This document shows, in pieces, positions 7,667-18,644 of a stretch of 64,000 nucleotides of DNA. The stretch is from assembly GCF_900110755.1 (NCBI RefSeq), contig NZ_FOFF01000039.1:23016-87015 (forward strand), in the 5' to 3' direction. The DNA comes from Streptomyces sp. yr375. Its GTDB lineage: Bacteria > Actinomycetota > Actinomycetes > Streptomycetales > Streptomycetaceae. Position numbers and translations under genes: made by a program. The notes beneath the pieces are model-generated. The model searched no databases and was not told the DNA's origin. It was given only the letters and a program-made list of their open reading frames with translations. Positions within the stretch are counted from its first letter, which is position 1. Each line of letters opens with the position of its first letter.

Positions 7667-8689
7667 TTACCGTCCCGCGTCCAGGTCGAAGACGATCCGG
7701 GCCTTGACCTCGCCGCGCAGCACCTCGTCGATGCAGTCGTTGACGGAGGCGAGCGGGCGGGCCTCGTAGATGACCTTGGTACGGCCGGCCGCGTGCAGCT
7801 GGAAGACCTCGGCGAGGTCCTGCCGGGTACCAACGATCGAACCGATCACCGAGGTGCCGTTCAAGACGGTGTCGAAGATGGGGACCCGGACCGTGCCGTG
7901 CGCGGGCAGGGCCACCATGACCAGCTTGCCGCCGCGCCGCAGCCCGGAGTTGACCGCCTCGAAGGCCGCGTCGTTCACCGCGAGCGCGATCGCCGCGTGG
8001 GCGCCGCCGTGCCGCTTCAGCACCTCACCGACGCTCTCCTTGCGGGCGTCGATGACGATGTCCGCACCGAGGTCGGCGGCCAGCTGGAGCTTCTCGTCGG
8101 TGACGTCGATCGCGGCGACCGTGGCTCCGGCGATCTTCGCGTACTGCACGGCGAGGTGACCGAGGCCGCCGACGCCGGAGATCGCGACGAGCTGCGTGGG
8201 CCTGACGTCGGCGACCTTGAGCGCCTTGTACGTCGTCACGCCCGCGCAGGTCAGCGGGGCGGCCTCCAGCGCGGTGATCCCCTCGGGCACCGGCTGGGCG
8301 AAGTCGGCCCAGGCGAGCATCTTCTCGGCGTAGCCGCCGTCACAGCCGTAACCGGTGTTGACCTGCTGCTCGCACAGCGTCTCCCAGCCGGACAGGCAGT
8401 GCTCGCACCGCCCGCACGCCCTGCCCAGCCAGGGCACGGCCACCCGCTGCCCCACGGACAGGTGGGTGACGCCCTCGCCGAGCGCCTCCACCAGGCCCAC
8501 GCCCTCGTGCCCGGGGACGAACGGCGGGTTCGGCTTGACGGGCCAGTCGCCGTGCGCCGCGTGGATGTCGGTGTGGCACAGCCCGGACGCCTCCACCCGG
8601 ACGCGGACCTGGCCGGGGCCGGGCTCCGGGTCGGGGCGCTCCTCGATGACCAGGGGCTCGCCGAACGCTCGTACGACCGCTGCCTTCAT
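7667..8689 (-). CDS. Zinc-dependent alcohol dehydrogenase (AdhP type)
   Basis: 340 aa from MKAAVVRAFG, ATG 8689 with AGGAGA just upstream. Catalytic zinc ligands are the Cys in GLCHTDIHAAHGDW and the His-Glu in PGHEGVGLV. The structural zinc lobe is CGRCEHCLSGWETLC. The Rossmann motif is GVGGLGHLAVQYAK. Class-defining features match AdhP/AdhA enzymes that reduce acetaldehyde to ethanol with NADH. It is flanked by USP genes on the same strand (35 bp and 5 bp gaps), an arrangement recalling the hypoxia-responsive block of S. coelicolor. This supports a fermentative, redox-balancing role. Confidence 0.93.
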   Translation of the reverse strand: MKAAVVRAFGEPLVIEERPDPEPGPGQVRVRVEASGLCHTDIHAAHGDWPVKPNPPFVPGHEGVGLVEALGEGVTHLSVGQRVAVPWLGRACGRCEHCLSGWETLCEQQVNTGYGCDGGYAEKMLAWADFAQPVPEGITALEAAPLTCAGVTTYKALKVADVRPTQLVAISGVGGLGHLAVQYAKIAGATVAAIDVTDEKLQLAADLGADIVIDARKESVGEVLKRHGGAHAAIALAVNDAAFEAVNSGLRRGGKLVMVALPAHGTVRVPIFDTVLNGTSVIGSIVGTRQDLAEVFQLHAAGRTKVIYEARPLASVNDCIDEVLRGEVKARIVFDLDAGR

Positions 8690-8723
8690 GGATCTCTTCT
8701 CCTCGCGAACAGGTGCGGGTGGG

Positions 8724-9668
8724 TCAGCCGTGGGGGACGACGGCGACGGGGGCGGTGGAGTGGTGCAGGACGGCGTGCGTGACGTGTCCGATGTGGGCGC
8801 CGAACGGGCTGCGGCGGATGCGCCGGCCCACGACGACGAGCGAGGCCCCGCGGGAGGCGTCCACGACATGGACCGCCGCGCTGCCGTAGCGGGACACCTC
8901 GACGACGTCCACGTCCGGGTACTTCTCCCGCCAGGGCCGCAGCGCCTCGGCCAGCGCCTCGGCGTCCCTGAGGGCCAGCGCCTCGTGCAGGGCGGGGTTG
9001 GCGGGTGTGCCGTAGGCGTAGTAGGGCGGCGGGTTCCAGCCGTGGACGACCCGCAGAGGCGTCGCGCGCCGCCTGGCGGCGTCGAAGGCGAACTCGATCA
9101 GCGTCTCGTCCGGGTTCTCGACGTCCAGTCCGAGGACCACGGGCAGGAAGGGCGTCGCGGCGGAGGGAACTCCGACCGGGTCCGGCTCGTGCTCGTCGGC
9201 GGCCACTTCCAGCGCGCGGACCAGCACGACGGGGCGGTCCGCGTGCGCGACGGCGGACAGGCCGACGGAACCGACCATGAACCCGCCGATCCCGCCGAAG
9301 CCACGCGAGCCCAGGACGAGCAGCTCGGCGCTCCTCCCCGCCTCGGCCAGCACGTCGCCGGGGTGTCCGGAGAGCTCCTCGGTGATCACCTCGACGCCGG
9401 GGTGGCGCAGGCTGACGCCCTCGGCGGCCTCGCGCGGGATCCTCCCCCAGCCTTCGGCCGGGGGGACCCCCGTCTCGCTTCGCTCGGTCCAGTGCTGCCG
9501 GGTCTCGGCTCCCAGGAGCGGCGCCTGGGCCATCGGCTCCGGTACCGGCTCCCAGACATGGACGATCTTCAGGGACAGGCCGCGCAGCTTCGCCTCGCGA
9601 GCCGCCCATTCCGCGGCGGCCCGGCTCTCCTGTGAGCCGTCGAGGCCTACGGTGATGGTACGGAGCAT
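8724..9668 (-). CDS. Universal stress protein, tandem USP domains
   Basis: 314 aa from MLRTITVGLDGSQES, with AGGAGGT 7 nt upstream of the ATG at 9668. Two USP domains. The first has the binding loop GSRGFGGIGGFMVGSVG, a GxxG-x9-G(S/T)-type ATP site. The second is LPVVLGLDVENPDETLIEFAF with loop VVVGRRIRRSPFGAHIGHV. A ~20-residue insertion (TERSETGVPPAEGWG) is Pro/Gly rich. First gene of the USP-ADH-USP operon; a DosR-like dyad lies 80 bp upstream. The exact role of the family is poorly defined; ATP-binding stress proteins. Confidence 0.92.
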   Translation of the reverse strand: MLRTITVGLDGSQESRAAAEWAAREAKLRGLSLKIVHVWEPVPEPMAQAPLLGAETRQHWTERSETGVPPAEGWGRIPREAAEGVSLRHPGVEVITEELSGHPGDVLAEAGRSAELLVLGSRGFGGIGGFMVGSVGLSAVAHADRPVVLVRALEVAADEHEPDPVGVPSAATPFLPVVLGLDVENPDETLIEFAFDAARRRATPLRVVHGWNPPPYYAYGTPANPALHEALALRDAEALAEALRPWREKYPDVDVVEVSRYGSAAVHVVDASRGASLVVVGRRIRRSPFGAHIGHVTHAVLHHSTAPVAVVPHG

Positions 9669-9747
9669 GATCTCCACCTCCTGTGGCGAGGGATCGTGGG
9701 GCAGGGGTTCCGATTCCAGAGTCGTCGTCGGGCGGTTCCTCGCCCAG

Positions 9748-9761
9748 GGGCCACTGGTCCC
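9748..9761. promoter_or_regulatory. DosR/OsdR-like dyad between divergent USP and sulP genes
   Basis: GGGCCACTGGTCCC, followed by GAA. It has the geometry of the mycobacterial DosR box core (GGGAC-N4-GTCCC) and lies 80 bp upstream of the USP start and ~205 bp upstream of sulP. Three further dyads of this shape occur at 9858, 11767 and 12400. Site function is inferred; in GC-rich DNA such dyads can arise by chance. Confidence 0.4.
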
Positions 9762-9857
9762 GAATCGGGGCCGACCGACCCCCCGCACGGCTCGCGCCCC
9801 GGGCGGCGCAGGATGCCGAAGGTCCGCGGCCATGGGGCTGAACGGCCCTGCCTGAAG

Positions 9858-9871
9858 GGGCCGTTGGGCTC
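9858..9871. promoter_or_regulatory. DosR/OsdR-like dyad upstream of sulP
   Basis: GGGCCGTTGGGCTC, an imperfect version of the 9748 dyad, ~95 bp upstream of the sulP start. Inferred. Confidence 0.3.
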
Positions 9872-9965
9872 GGTGCGGTCCGGCGGGCGCCCGGACCGGC
9901 CGCCGGGGTTCTCGCGCCCGGCCGCACACCGGTGGATCATGAGGTCAGACGACGGAAGGCGGCAG

Positions 9966-11717
9966 ATGTCCCAGGGCTCGGGCAGACGACACGTCGCGCG
10001 ATGGCGCCGACTGGTGCCCGGCCTCGTCGCGCTTCTCGGTTACCGGCGCACGTGGCTGACGGGTGACCTGCTCGCCGGTGTGACGGTGGCCGCGTACCTC
10101 GTGCCGCAGGTCATGGCGTACGCGGGGGTGGCGGGACTGCCGCCGGTGGCCGGGCTGTGGGCGATCCTGCCGGCCCTCGCGATGTACGCCCTGTTCGGTT
10201 CCTCGCGGCTGCTGTCGGTCGGCCCGGAGTCCACGACCGCCCTCATGACGGCCGCCGTGGTCGCACCGCTCGCCGCCGGGGACCCCGGGCGCTACGCGTC
10301 GCTGGCGGCGGCCCTCGCGGTCACGGTCGGGCTGCTCTGCCTGGTCGCCCGGGTGGTACGGCTGGGCTTCCTCGCGGACCTGTTGTCCCGCCCCGTCCTG
10401 ATCGGCTATCTGGCGGGCGTGGCGCTCATCATGATGGTGGACCAGCTTCCCAAGCTCACCGGGGTGCGGACGGCCGGCGCGGAGTTCTTCCCTCAACTGT
10501 GGTCCTTCGTCACCCACCTGACGGACGCGCACCTGGCGACCACCGTGTTCTCCGCCGTCGTGCTCGTGTTCCTCTTCGTGATGTCCCGGTACGCCCCTGC
10601 CGTGCCCGGTCCGCTGCTGGCGGTCGTCCTGGGCACCGCCGCCGTCGCCGTCTTCGACCTCGACGGGCGGTACGGGCTGAAGGTGATCGGCGAGGTCCCG
10701 TCCGGTCTGCCGAGCCTCGCCGTCCCGGACCTGACCGAGTTGCCGCGTCTCGTCCTGCCCGCGCTCGGTTTGCTCCTGGTCGCCTACACCGACTTCATCC
10801 TCACCGCGCGGGCCTTCACCGACCGCGACGACGAAGGTCCCGGGCTCGACGCCAACCAGGAGTTCCTCGCCCTGGGCGCGGCCAACCTGGGCGCCGGGGC
10901 ACTGCACGGCTTCCCGGTGAGCAGCAGCGCCAGCCGCACCGCGCTGGCCTCCTCGGGGGGTGCCGGCAGCCAGGCGTACTCCCTGGTGGCCGGGGCGGTG
11001 GTGCTCGCCGTGCTGCTCTTCCTGAGCCCGCTGCTGTCCCACACGCCGTCCGCCGTGCTCGGCGCGCTCGTCGTCTACGCGGCGGTCCGCATGATCGACC
11101 TCGCCGGCTTCCGCCGGCTGGCGTCCTTCCGCCGCCGGGAACTGCTCCTGGCGCTCGGCTGCCTCGCCGGGGTGCTCGCCCTGGACATCCTGTACGGGGT
11201 GATCGTGGCCGTCGGTCTGTCGGTGGCCGAGCTGCTGACCCGGGTGGCGCGCCCGCACGACGCCGTGGAGGGCCTGGTCCCCGGTGTGGCCGGCATGCAC
11301 GACGTCGCCGACTACCGGCAGGCCCGGACGATTCCCGGCCTGCTCGTCTACCGCTACGACTCGCCGTTGTTCTTCGCCAACGCCGAGGACTTCCGGCGTC
11401 GTGCCCTGGCCTCCATGGACGAACAGAGCGACCCGGTCCGCTGGTTCGTCCTCAACACCGAGGCCAATGTCGAGGTCGACATCACCGCCCTCGACGCGGT
11501 CGACGAGCTGCGCCGCGAACTGACCCACCGCGGCGTCGTGTTCGCCCTCGCCCGCGTGAAGCAGGACCTGCGGAACGACCTGGAGAGGTACGGCCTGGTG
11601 GACTCGGTCGGCGAGGAACGGATCTTCCCTACGCTACCCACGGCCGTGACCGCGTACCGCGCGTGGCTCGACGGTCAGCCCGGCGGTCAGCCCGACGGAG
11701 GGAAGACGATCATCTGA
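9966..11717 (+). CDS. SulP-family anion transporter with STAS domain
   Basis: 583 aa from MSQGSGRRHVARWRRL; GGAAGG sits 9 nt upstream. An in-frame ATG at 9939 is an alternative. The first ~420 residues are a SulP/SLC26 membrane domain with about 12-14 helices: the N-terminal LLGYRRTWLTGDLLAGVTVA signature, PPVAGLWAILPALAMYALFGSS and GLDANQEFLALGAANLGAGALHGFPVSSSASRTA. Residues ~440-570 form a STAS domain (GLLVYRYDSPLFFANAEDF). The substrate may be sulfate, bicarbonate or another anion. It is divergent from the USP operon, so its link to that regulon is positional. Confidence 0.92.
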   Translation: MSQGSGRRHVARWRRLVPGLVALLGYRRTWLTGDLLAGVTVAAYLVPQVMAYAGVAGLPPVAGLWAILPALAMYALFGSSRLLSVGPESTTALMTAAVVAPLAAGDPGRYASLAAALAVTVGLLCLVARVVRLGFLADLLSRPVLIGYLAGVALIMMVDQLPKLTGVRTAGAEFFPQLWSFVTHLTDAHLATTVFSAVVLVFLFVMSRYAPAVPGPLLAVVLGTAAVAVFDLDGRYGLKVIGEVPSGLPSLAVPDLTELPRLVLPALGLLLVAYTDFILTARAFTDRDDEGPGLDANQEFLALGAANLGAGALHGFPVSSSASRTALASSGGAGSQAYSLVAGAVVLAVLLFLSPLLSHTPSAVLGALVVYAAVRMIDLAGFRRLASFRRRELLLALGCLAGVLALDILYGVIVAVGLSVAELLTRVARPHDAVEGLVPGVAGMHDVADYRQARTIPGLLVYRYDSPLFFANAEDFRRRALASMDEQSDPVRWFVLNTEANVEVDITALDAVDELRRELTHRGVVFALARVKQDLRNDLERYGLVDSVGEERIFPTLPTAVTAYRAWLDGQPGGQPDGGKTII

Positions 11718-11766
11718 CGCACGGTTCCGGAAGACTCCCCCTCCGGTACCGAACGGCCCGGTCTGT

Positions 11767-11780
11767 GGACCAGGTGGCCC
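11767..11780. promoter_or_regulatory. DosR/OsdR-like dyad upstream of the cyclic-nucleotide-binding gene
   Basis: GGACCAGGTGGCCC, 90 bp before the ATG at 11870; same GGRCC-N4-GNCCC shape as at 9748. Inferred. Confidence 0.3.
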
Positions 11781-11869
11781 ATGGCCCGCCCCGGAGGACC
11801 GGCACACGCTGGAGCTGGAAGTCCGCAGTCCGCAGTCCGTGTCCGTACGGCCCGCCCCGGAGGCATGCC

Positions 11870-12340
11870 ATGAACGCTTCCCCCAGCCCCAGTCCCGGCA
11901 CGCTGCGCGCGCTGTCCGCCGAACACCGCCTGCGGCTCATGCGCGTCGCCCGGGAGGTGTCCATCCCCCAGGGAGCACGTCTGTTCGAGGAAGGTGGACG
12001 CGCCGACCGCTTCTGGATCATCCGCACCGGCAGGATCGACCTCGACATGCACGTGCCGGGGCGTCGGGCGGCTGTCATCGAGAATCTCGGGCACAACGAA
12101 CTGGTCGGCTGGTCCTGGCTCTTCACCCCGCACGTCTGGCACCTGGGCGCCGAAGCCACCACACCGGTGCGGGCCTACGAGTTCGACGCCACGGCCGTGC
12201 GGTCCATGTGCCAGAACGACGCGGCGCTGGGCAACGACGTCGCGCAGTGGGTCGGTGACGTAGTGGCCCACCGTCTCCGCTCGGCCAGGACCCGCCTCCT
12301 TGACCTGTACGCCCCCTACGGCGCCGACAGCACCGTCTGA
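11870..12340 (+). CDS. Cyclic nucleotide-binding domain protein
   Basis: 156 aa. A single cNMP/Crp-type beta-roll: PQGARLFEEGGRADRFWIIRTGRIDL matches the EG-ADxFYII-xG core, and ENLGHNELVGWSWLF stands where PBC residues lie. There is no C-terminal helix-turn-helix, so it is not a full Crp/Fnr regulator. The canonical phosphate-binding Arg (RSA) is not evident, so ligand binding is uncertain. It sits between sulP and the DevR-like regulator, all on the plus strand, and may act as a stand-alone sensor. Confidence 0.85.
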   Translation: MNASPSPSPGTLRALSAEHRLRLMRVAREVSIPQGARLFEEGGRADRFWIIRTGRIDLDMHVPGRRAAVIENLGHNELVGWSWLFTPHVWHLGAEATTPVRAYEFDATAVRSMCQNDAALGNDVAQWVGDVVAHRLRSARTRLLDLYAPYGADSTV

Positions 12341-12399
12341 CCCGCGGCCGGACGAACACCGACACGAAGAGCCGAAGGACGCGCTCGCACGCGCGAGTG

Positions 12400-12413
12400 G
12401 GGCCGGTCGGCTC
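12400..12413. promoter_or_regulatory. DosR/OsdR-like dyad upstream of the response regulator
   Basis: GGGCCGGTCGGCTC, ~80 bp before the regulator ATG; resembles the 9858 site and would allow autoregulation. Inferred. Confidence 0.3.
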
Positions 12414-12495
12414 TGGTGCATTCGGTTCAGGCGCGTGATGATCGGAAGCGTCGACAGGGCGCAGTCCGTCCTCCGCCGGGGAACGAGGGATCACC

Positions 12496-13197
12496 ATGCC
12501 AGAGCCGCGCACCTTCACCGAGCGGGACCCGATCCGGGTGTTCCTGCTCGACGACCACGAGGTCGTCCGCCGTGGTCTGGCCGATCTGCTCGACGCCGAG
12601 CCGGACATCAAGGTGATCGGCGACGCCGGCACCGTGGACCAGGCGCTCGCGCGAGGCCCCGCGCTGCGCCCCGACGTCGCCGTCCTCGACGTGCGGCTGC
12701 CGGACGGCGACGGCATCTCGGTCTGCCGGGAGCTGCGCAGCCAGATGCCGGAACTGACCTGTCTGATGCTGACCTCGTTCGACGACGAGGAGGCCCTGCT
12801 CGACGCGATCATGGCCGGCGCCTCCGGCTACGTCCTCAAGCAGATCAAAGGGTCCGACCTCGTCTCGGCGGTGCGCACGGTGGCCTCGGGCCAGTCGATG
12901 CTGGATCCCGCGACCACGGCCCGTCTGATGCGCTCGCTGCGGGCGGACCCCGCGAAGACCCCTTCCGTGCCTTCCGAGCTGGCGGGACTGTCACCCCGCG
13001 AGAGGGACATCCTCGCGCTGATCGGCGACGGCCTGACCAACCGCGAGATCGGCAAGAAGCTCTACCTGTCGGAGAAGACCATCAAGAACCACATCTCCCG
13101 TCTCCTGGCCAAGCTGGGCGTGCAGCGCCGGGTCCAGGCCGCCGTCCTCGCCTCCCATCTGGAACAGCCGGAGACGGGCGGACACCGGACCAGGTGA
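12496..13197 (+). CDS. NarL/DevR-type response regulator
   Basis: 233 aa, ATG 12496. Receiver domain ~12-130 with the acidic pocket LLDDHE, phosphoacceptor Asp65 (VAVLDVRLPDGDG), a Thr/Ser switch (LTSFDD) and the invariant Lys (GYVLKQI). LuxR-type helix-turn-helix ~160-220: LSPRERDILALIGDGLTNREIGKKLYLSEKTIKNHISRLL, written here only to locate it. The spacing and LTSFDDEEAL/KTIKNHISRLLAKLGVQRR features closely resemble DevR/DosR and OsdR hypoxia regulators. No partner kinase is encoded next to it in this window, so it may be served by a distant kinase. The neighbouring USP, ADH and PPK2 genes fit a low-oxygen regulon. Confidence 0.9.
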   Translation: MPEPRTFTERDPIRVFLLDDHEVVRRGLADLLDAEPDIKVIGDAGTVDQALARGPALRPDVAVLDVRLPDGDGISVCRELRSQMPELTCLMLTSFDDEEALLDAIMAGASGYVLKQIKGSDLVSAVRTVASGQSMLDPATTARLMRSLRADPAKTPSVPSELAGLSPRERDILALIGDGLTNREIGKKLYLSEKTIKNHISRLLAKLGVQRRVQAAVLASHLEQPETGGHRTR

Positions 13198-13219
13198 GAC
13201 CGGCCCACCCGCACGGCCG

Positions 13220-14398
13220 CTAACGCCGGACCCGTGGCATCCCCAGGCCGATCCACGAGATGATCTCCCGCTGGATCTCGTTGTTGCCGCCGCCGAAGGT
13301 GAAGATGACGGCGGAGCGGTAGCCGCGTTCGAGGTCGCCGTGGAGCACGGCGCCCGCCGAGCCCTCCTGGAGTGCGCCGGGGGCGGCGACGATCTCCATG
13401 AGCCAGGCGTAGGCGTCCCGGCGGGCCTCGGAGCCGTAGACCTTGACGGCGGAGGCGTCCTGCGGGGTGAGGGTGCCGTTCTGGAGGGCGCCCACCATCT
13501 GCCAGTTGAGGAGCTTGAGCGCGTCGAGTTTGACGTGGGTCCGGGCGAGCAGACGGCGTACCCAGGGCAGGTCGACGACGCGGCGGCCGTCGGCGAGCTT
13601 GGTCTCCGTCGCCCAGCGCTGCACGTCGTGCAGGGCGCGGATGGCCATGGTGCCGTGCGCGGCGAGGGTCACGCGCTCGTGGTTGAGCTGGTTGGTGATC
13701 AGCCGCCAGCCCTGGTTCTCGGCGCCGACCCGGTGGGTGACGGGGACACGGACGTTCTCGTAGTAGCTGGCGGTGGTGTCGTGGGAGGCGAGGGTGCGGA
13801 TGACCGTGCAGGAGTAGCCGGGGTCGGTGGTCGGCACGAGGAGCATGGTGATGCCCTTGTGCGGCGGGGCCTTCGGGTCGGTGCGCACGGCGAGCCACAC
13901 CCAGTCGGCGGTGTCGCCGTTGGTCGTCCAGATCTTCTGCCCGTCGACGACGTACTCGTCGCCCTCGCGCACGGCGCGCGTCTTGAGGGCGGCGAGGTCG
14001 GTGCCCGCGTCGGGTTCGCTGTACCCGATGGCGAAGTCGATCTCCCCGGCGAGGATCTTCGGCAGGAAGTACGCCTTCTGGTCGTCGGTGCCGTAGCGCA
14101 TGATCGTCGGTCCGACGGTGTTCAAAGCCATCAACGGCAGCGGCACACCGGCCTGGGCGGCCTCGTCGAAGAAGACGAACTGCTCGATCGGCGTGAGGCC
14201 CCGCCCGCCGTACTCCTCGGGCCAGCCGACCCCGAGCCAGCCGTCCGCGCCGAGCCGGCGGATGGTCCTGCGGTAGAAACGTTTGGCGGCGACCTGGTCG
14301 GTGTGCCGGGCGTAGGCGTTGTCGGGCACCAACTCGGCGAAGTAGGCCCGCAGTTCGGTACGCAGCCGCAGTTGCTCGGGCGTGTGGTCGAGGTGCAC
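13220..14398 (-). CDS. Acyl-CoA dehydrogenase
   Basis: 392 aa from a GTG at 14398 preceded by AGGAGG; the frame is open further upstream but without family similarity. Three-domain ACAD fold: alpha-helical N-terminus (TPEQLRLRTELRAYFAEL), FAD-contacting middle segment (FAIGYSEPDAGTDLAALKT and KIWTTNGDTADW) and C-terminal helical bundle. Oxidises an acyl-CoA to the trans-enoyl-CoA, handing electrons to ETF. The C-terminal segment GGGNNEIQREIISWIGLGMPR resembles FadE enzymes of actinobacterial sterol or branched-chain catabolism. The substrate cannot be predicted. It is a single gene, not in an obvious operon. Confidence 0.9.
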   Translation of the reverse strand: MHLDHTPEQLRLRTELRAYFAELVPDNAYARHTDQVAAKRFYRRTIRRLGADGWLGVGWPEEYGGRGLTPIEQFVFFDEAAQAGVPLPLMALNTVGPTIMRYGTDDQKAYFLPKILAGEIDFAIGYSEPDAGTDLAALKTRAVREGDEYVVDGQKIWTTNGDTADWVWLAVRTDPKAPPHKGITMLLVPTTDPGYSCTVIRTLASHDTTASYYENVRVPVTHRVGAENQGWRLITNQLNHERVTLAAHGTMAIRALHDVQRWATETKLADGRRVVDLPWVRRLLARTHVKLDALKLLNWQMVGALQNGTLTPQDASAVKVYGSEARRDAYAWLMEIVAAPGALQEGSAGAVLHGDLERGYRSAVIFTFGGGNNEIQREIISWIGLGMPRVRR

Positions 14399-14616
14399 GG
14401 CGCCTCCTGGCTCCCCAAGGCCGGTGTCCTGACGGCGCACACGGTAGAACGTGTTCCAGAAATTGGGAATGGCGGGGCGGGAAGAGGTGCCGGGAGGATG
14501 TCGTCCCGTGCCGTCGGAGGAACTCGGGGCGCTGCTGCGGCGGGCGGGACCGGAGCTGACGGGGCCCTGGTGGTCGAGAGACGCGTTGCCGACCGAGGCC
14601 GCGGGGTGCCGGGTGT

Positions 14617-15168
14617 TTACGGGCTCTGGAGCCACTCGGTGTACCAGGTGCGAAAATCGGGGCTCACCGGGACGAAGCCGCCCCAGTCCGGATCGAGCTG
14701 CCAGACCTCTCCCTTCCGCGGGCCGTTCAGGATCAGCCTGACGAAGATGCCGCAGCCGTCTTCGGCCAGCATGAGCGTGCCCCGGGTCACCTCACAGGCC
14801 GATGGGCCGATCCGGCCGGGCAAGGGTTCGGTGAGGGGAAACGGCTCGGCGAGTCGGCCCGACAACCGGTCTTCTTGCCACTCGCCGTCCACAGCCCACC
14901 CCTCGCCGATCTCCGGGCGCGGGACGGTCAACGGCATCAACCCGTGGCCGGGACCGGCGGGCCCATTGCCCACTTCTGCGACGAAGGACCGGTACTCCGC
15001 CGGCAGATCGATGCCATGCGCTTCCTCGAATGCCCTGATCTCCGCCTCCGGCAGCGCCGACGCCAGCTCGTACCGGTGCGTGTCCGCCCCGAAGCGCGAC
15101 CACCCCGGATCCCGTGCCGCCATCTCCCCTATCCGAGCGCGTACGCCACCCTCGATCCAGCTCTCCAT
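14617..15168 (-). CDS. SMI1/KNR4 (SUKH) family protein
   Basis: 183 aa. The central stretch LPEAEIRAFEEAHGIDLPAEYRSFVAEVGNGPAGPGHGLMPL is the SUKH signature (helix, LP-x-Y-x-F, then a G-rich turn). The C-terminal half (GTLMLAEDGCGIFVRLILNGPRKGEVW) carries the second conserved block. SUKH proteins often act as immunity proteins against polymorphic toxins or as general binding modules. No toxin gene is next to it, so the role is unknown. Start chosen at the ATG in MESWIEGG because the upstream frame loses coding character. Confidence 0.82.
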   Translation of the reverse strand: MESWIEGGVRARIGEMAARDPGWSRFGADTHRYELASALPEAEIRAFEEAHGIDLPAEYRSFVAEVGNGPAGPGHGLMPLTVPRPEIGEGWAVDGEWQEDRLSGRLAEPFPLTEPLPGRIGPSACEVTRGTLMLAEDGCGIFVRLILNGPRKGEVWQLDPDWGGFVPVSPDFRTWYTEWLQSP

Positions 15169-15215
15169 CCAGCGACCGTAACAACGACGTCGGCGTCGGG
15201 TGCTCAACGCGTCGT

Positions 15216-15644
15216 TCAGAGCAGCGTCGCGATGAACTCCGTGCAGGTTTCGGCGCAGGTGCGGCAGGTGGTCGCGTCCTGTTCGGCGCTGGGGTGGCGG
15301 TCGAAGACGCGGGCGGACTCCAGGCAGACGGTCCGGCACCACTCCAGTTGGGCGCGGATGCCGGCCTCGTCCGCGCTCGCGTCCTCGGACAGCACGCGGC
15401 AGGTCGCGTCGCACACCTCGGCGCACATGATGCCCTTGCGTCGCACGAGTTCCTCGCGGTCGGGCCCGTCCGGTTCCAGGAGGCTCGCGCGCCGCGCACA
15501 GGCTCGCGCGCACTCGGTGCACGCCAGGGCGCAGGCGAAGCGGTCCTCCAGGAACCGGAAGAGATCCTGTTGGTCTCGCCGGTCCCGATGGATCCGTTGG
15601 TCCTGCGTGTTCCGTTGGTCCTGTTGGGGTTTCGTCGAAGTCAC
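15216..15644 (-). CDS. Cysteine-rich four-helix protein (DUF326/Csp-like)
   Basis: 142 aa, GTG start at 15644. Twelve cysteines lie in CxxxC and CxxC spacings along predicted helices (CALACTECARAC, CAEVCDATC, CRTVC, CRTCAETC). This is the pattern of DUF326 proteins, which include the copper storage proteins (Csp) that line a helical bundle with thiolates. No Tat or Sec signal is visible, so it would be the cytosolic (Csp3-like) type. The N-terminal 25 residues are a Gln/Asp/Arg-rich tail of near repeats (QDQRNTQDQR). Copper binding is inferred from the family. Confidence 0.8.
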   Translation of the reverse strand: MTSTKPQQDQRNTQDQRIHRDRRDQQDLFRFLEDRFACALACTECARACARRASLLEPDGPDREELVRRKGIMCAEVCDATCRVLSEDASADEAGIRAQLEWCRTVCLESARVFDRHPSAEQDATTCRTCAETCTEFIATLL

Positions 15645-15792
15645 CTCTGGCGGGTAGCCGGGGCTTGTGGCGCCAAACCCGTCCTACCGTCGCGGGGGCA
15701 GGCGGCGAGCGCCGTATGCGAGGGGTTGTGGACGGAGAGTCATGGGGGCGGAATGGCGGGTTCATGACCCGTTGTGGGGGTATTCGCCTGAT

Positions 15793-16158
15793 ATGACTAC
15801 CGCTAGCCTGCAACTGGCCGCCGCGAGCGGCCTGCTCAGCCTCGGGCTGTTCGTGGTCGCTCTGGCCGTGGTGGCCGTGCTGGCCGGCAGCGTCTGGCTG
15901 GGCGCGCGTACCAGGTCGCGCGAGCCGAACCGGCCGCGCCCCGAGGAGCAGCCGCACCTGCCGCCCGGCGGCGCGGTGCACGAGGTGCGCGAGAACCGGG
16001 AGCCCGAGGAGGTGCCCCTGACACCGAAGGGCGGCCGTCCCCTCACGCCCTACGAACTGACCAACATGCAGACCCGGCCGAGCACGGACAAGAAACGGCC
16101 GCGTTGGAGCCGCGGCAGCAGCGGCTCGTTCGGCGGGGGCGGCTTGGGCGCCCACTGA
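15793..16158 (+). CDS. DUF6479 family membrane protein
   Basis: 121 aa from MTTASLQLAAAS. One N-terminal transmembrane helix (~10-36, LLSLGLFVVALAVVAVLAGSVW) is followed by a hydrophilic tail with REPNRPRPEEQPHLPPGG and a Gly/Ser-rich end (RGSSGSFGGGGLG). This layout matches the Streptomyces-wide DUF6479 family of unknown function. An ATG at 15742 with GGAGAG upstream is an alternative start adding 17 residues. The gene is convergent with the UvrA-like gene; an inverted repeat overlaps its stop. Confidence 0.75.
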   Translation: MTTASLQLAAASGLLSLGLFVVALAVVAVLAGSVWLGARTRSREPNRPRPEEQPHLPPGGAVHEVRENREPEEVPLTPKGGRPLTPYELTNMQTRPSTDKKRPRWSRGSSGSFGGGGLGAH

Positions 16159-16170
16159 GCATGGGCGCCC
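16146..16170. terminator. Inverted repeat overlapping the DUF6479 stop
   Basis: GGGCGCCCA, a 7-nt loop containing the TGA stop, then TGGGCGCCC. A strong GC stem between convergent genes, lacking a U tract as is common in Streptomyces. Probably a terminator. Confidence 0.5.
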
Positions 16171-16220
16171 GCTGAGACCGGTGCCGGGGCCGGCCGGGTG
16201 GCCTGCCGGTCACGGCGCGC

Positions 16221-18644
<2,424 letters not shown>

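Noticed and set aside
8690..8869. 60-residue N-terminal extension of the alcohol dehydrogenase
   Set aside because: Overlaps the end of the USP gene and has no similarity; MKAAVVRAFG at 8689 has a ribosome site and is the usual family start.
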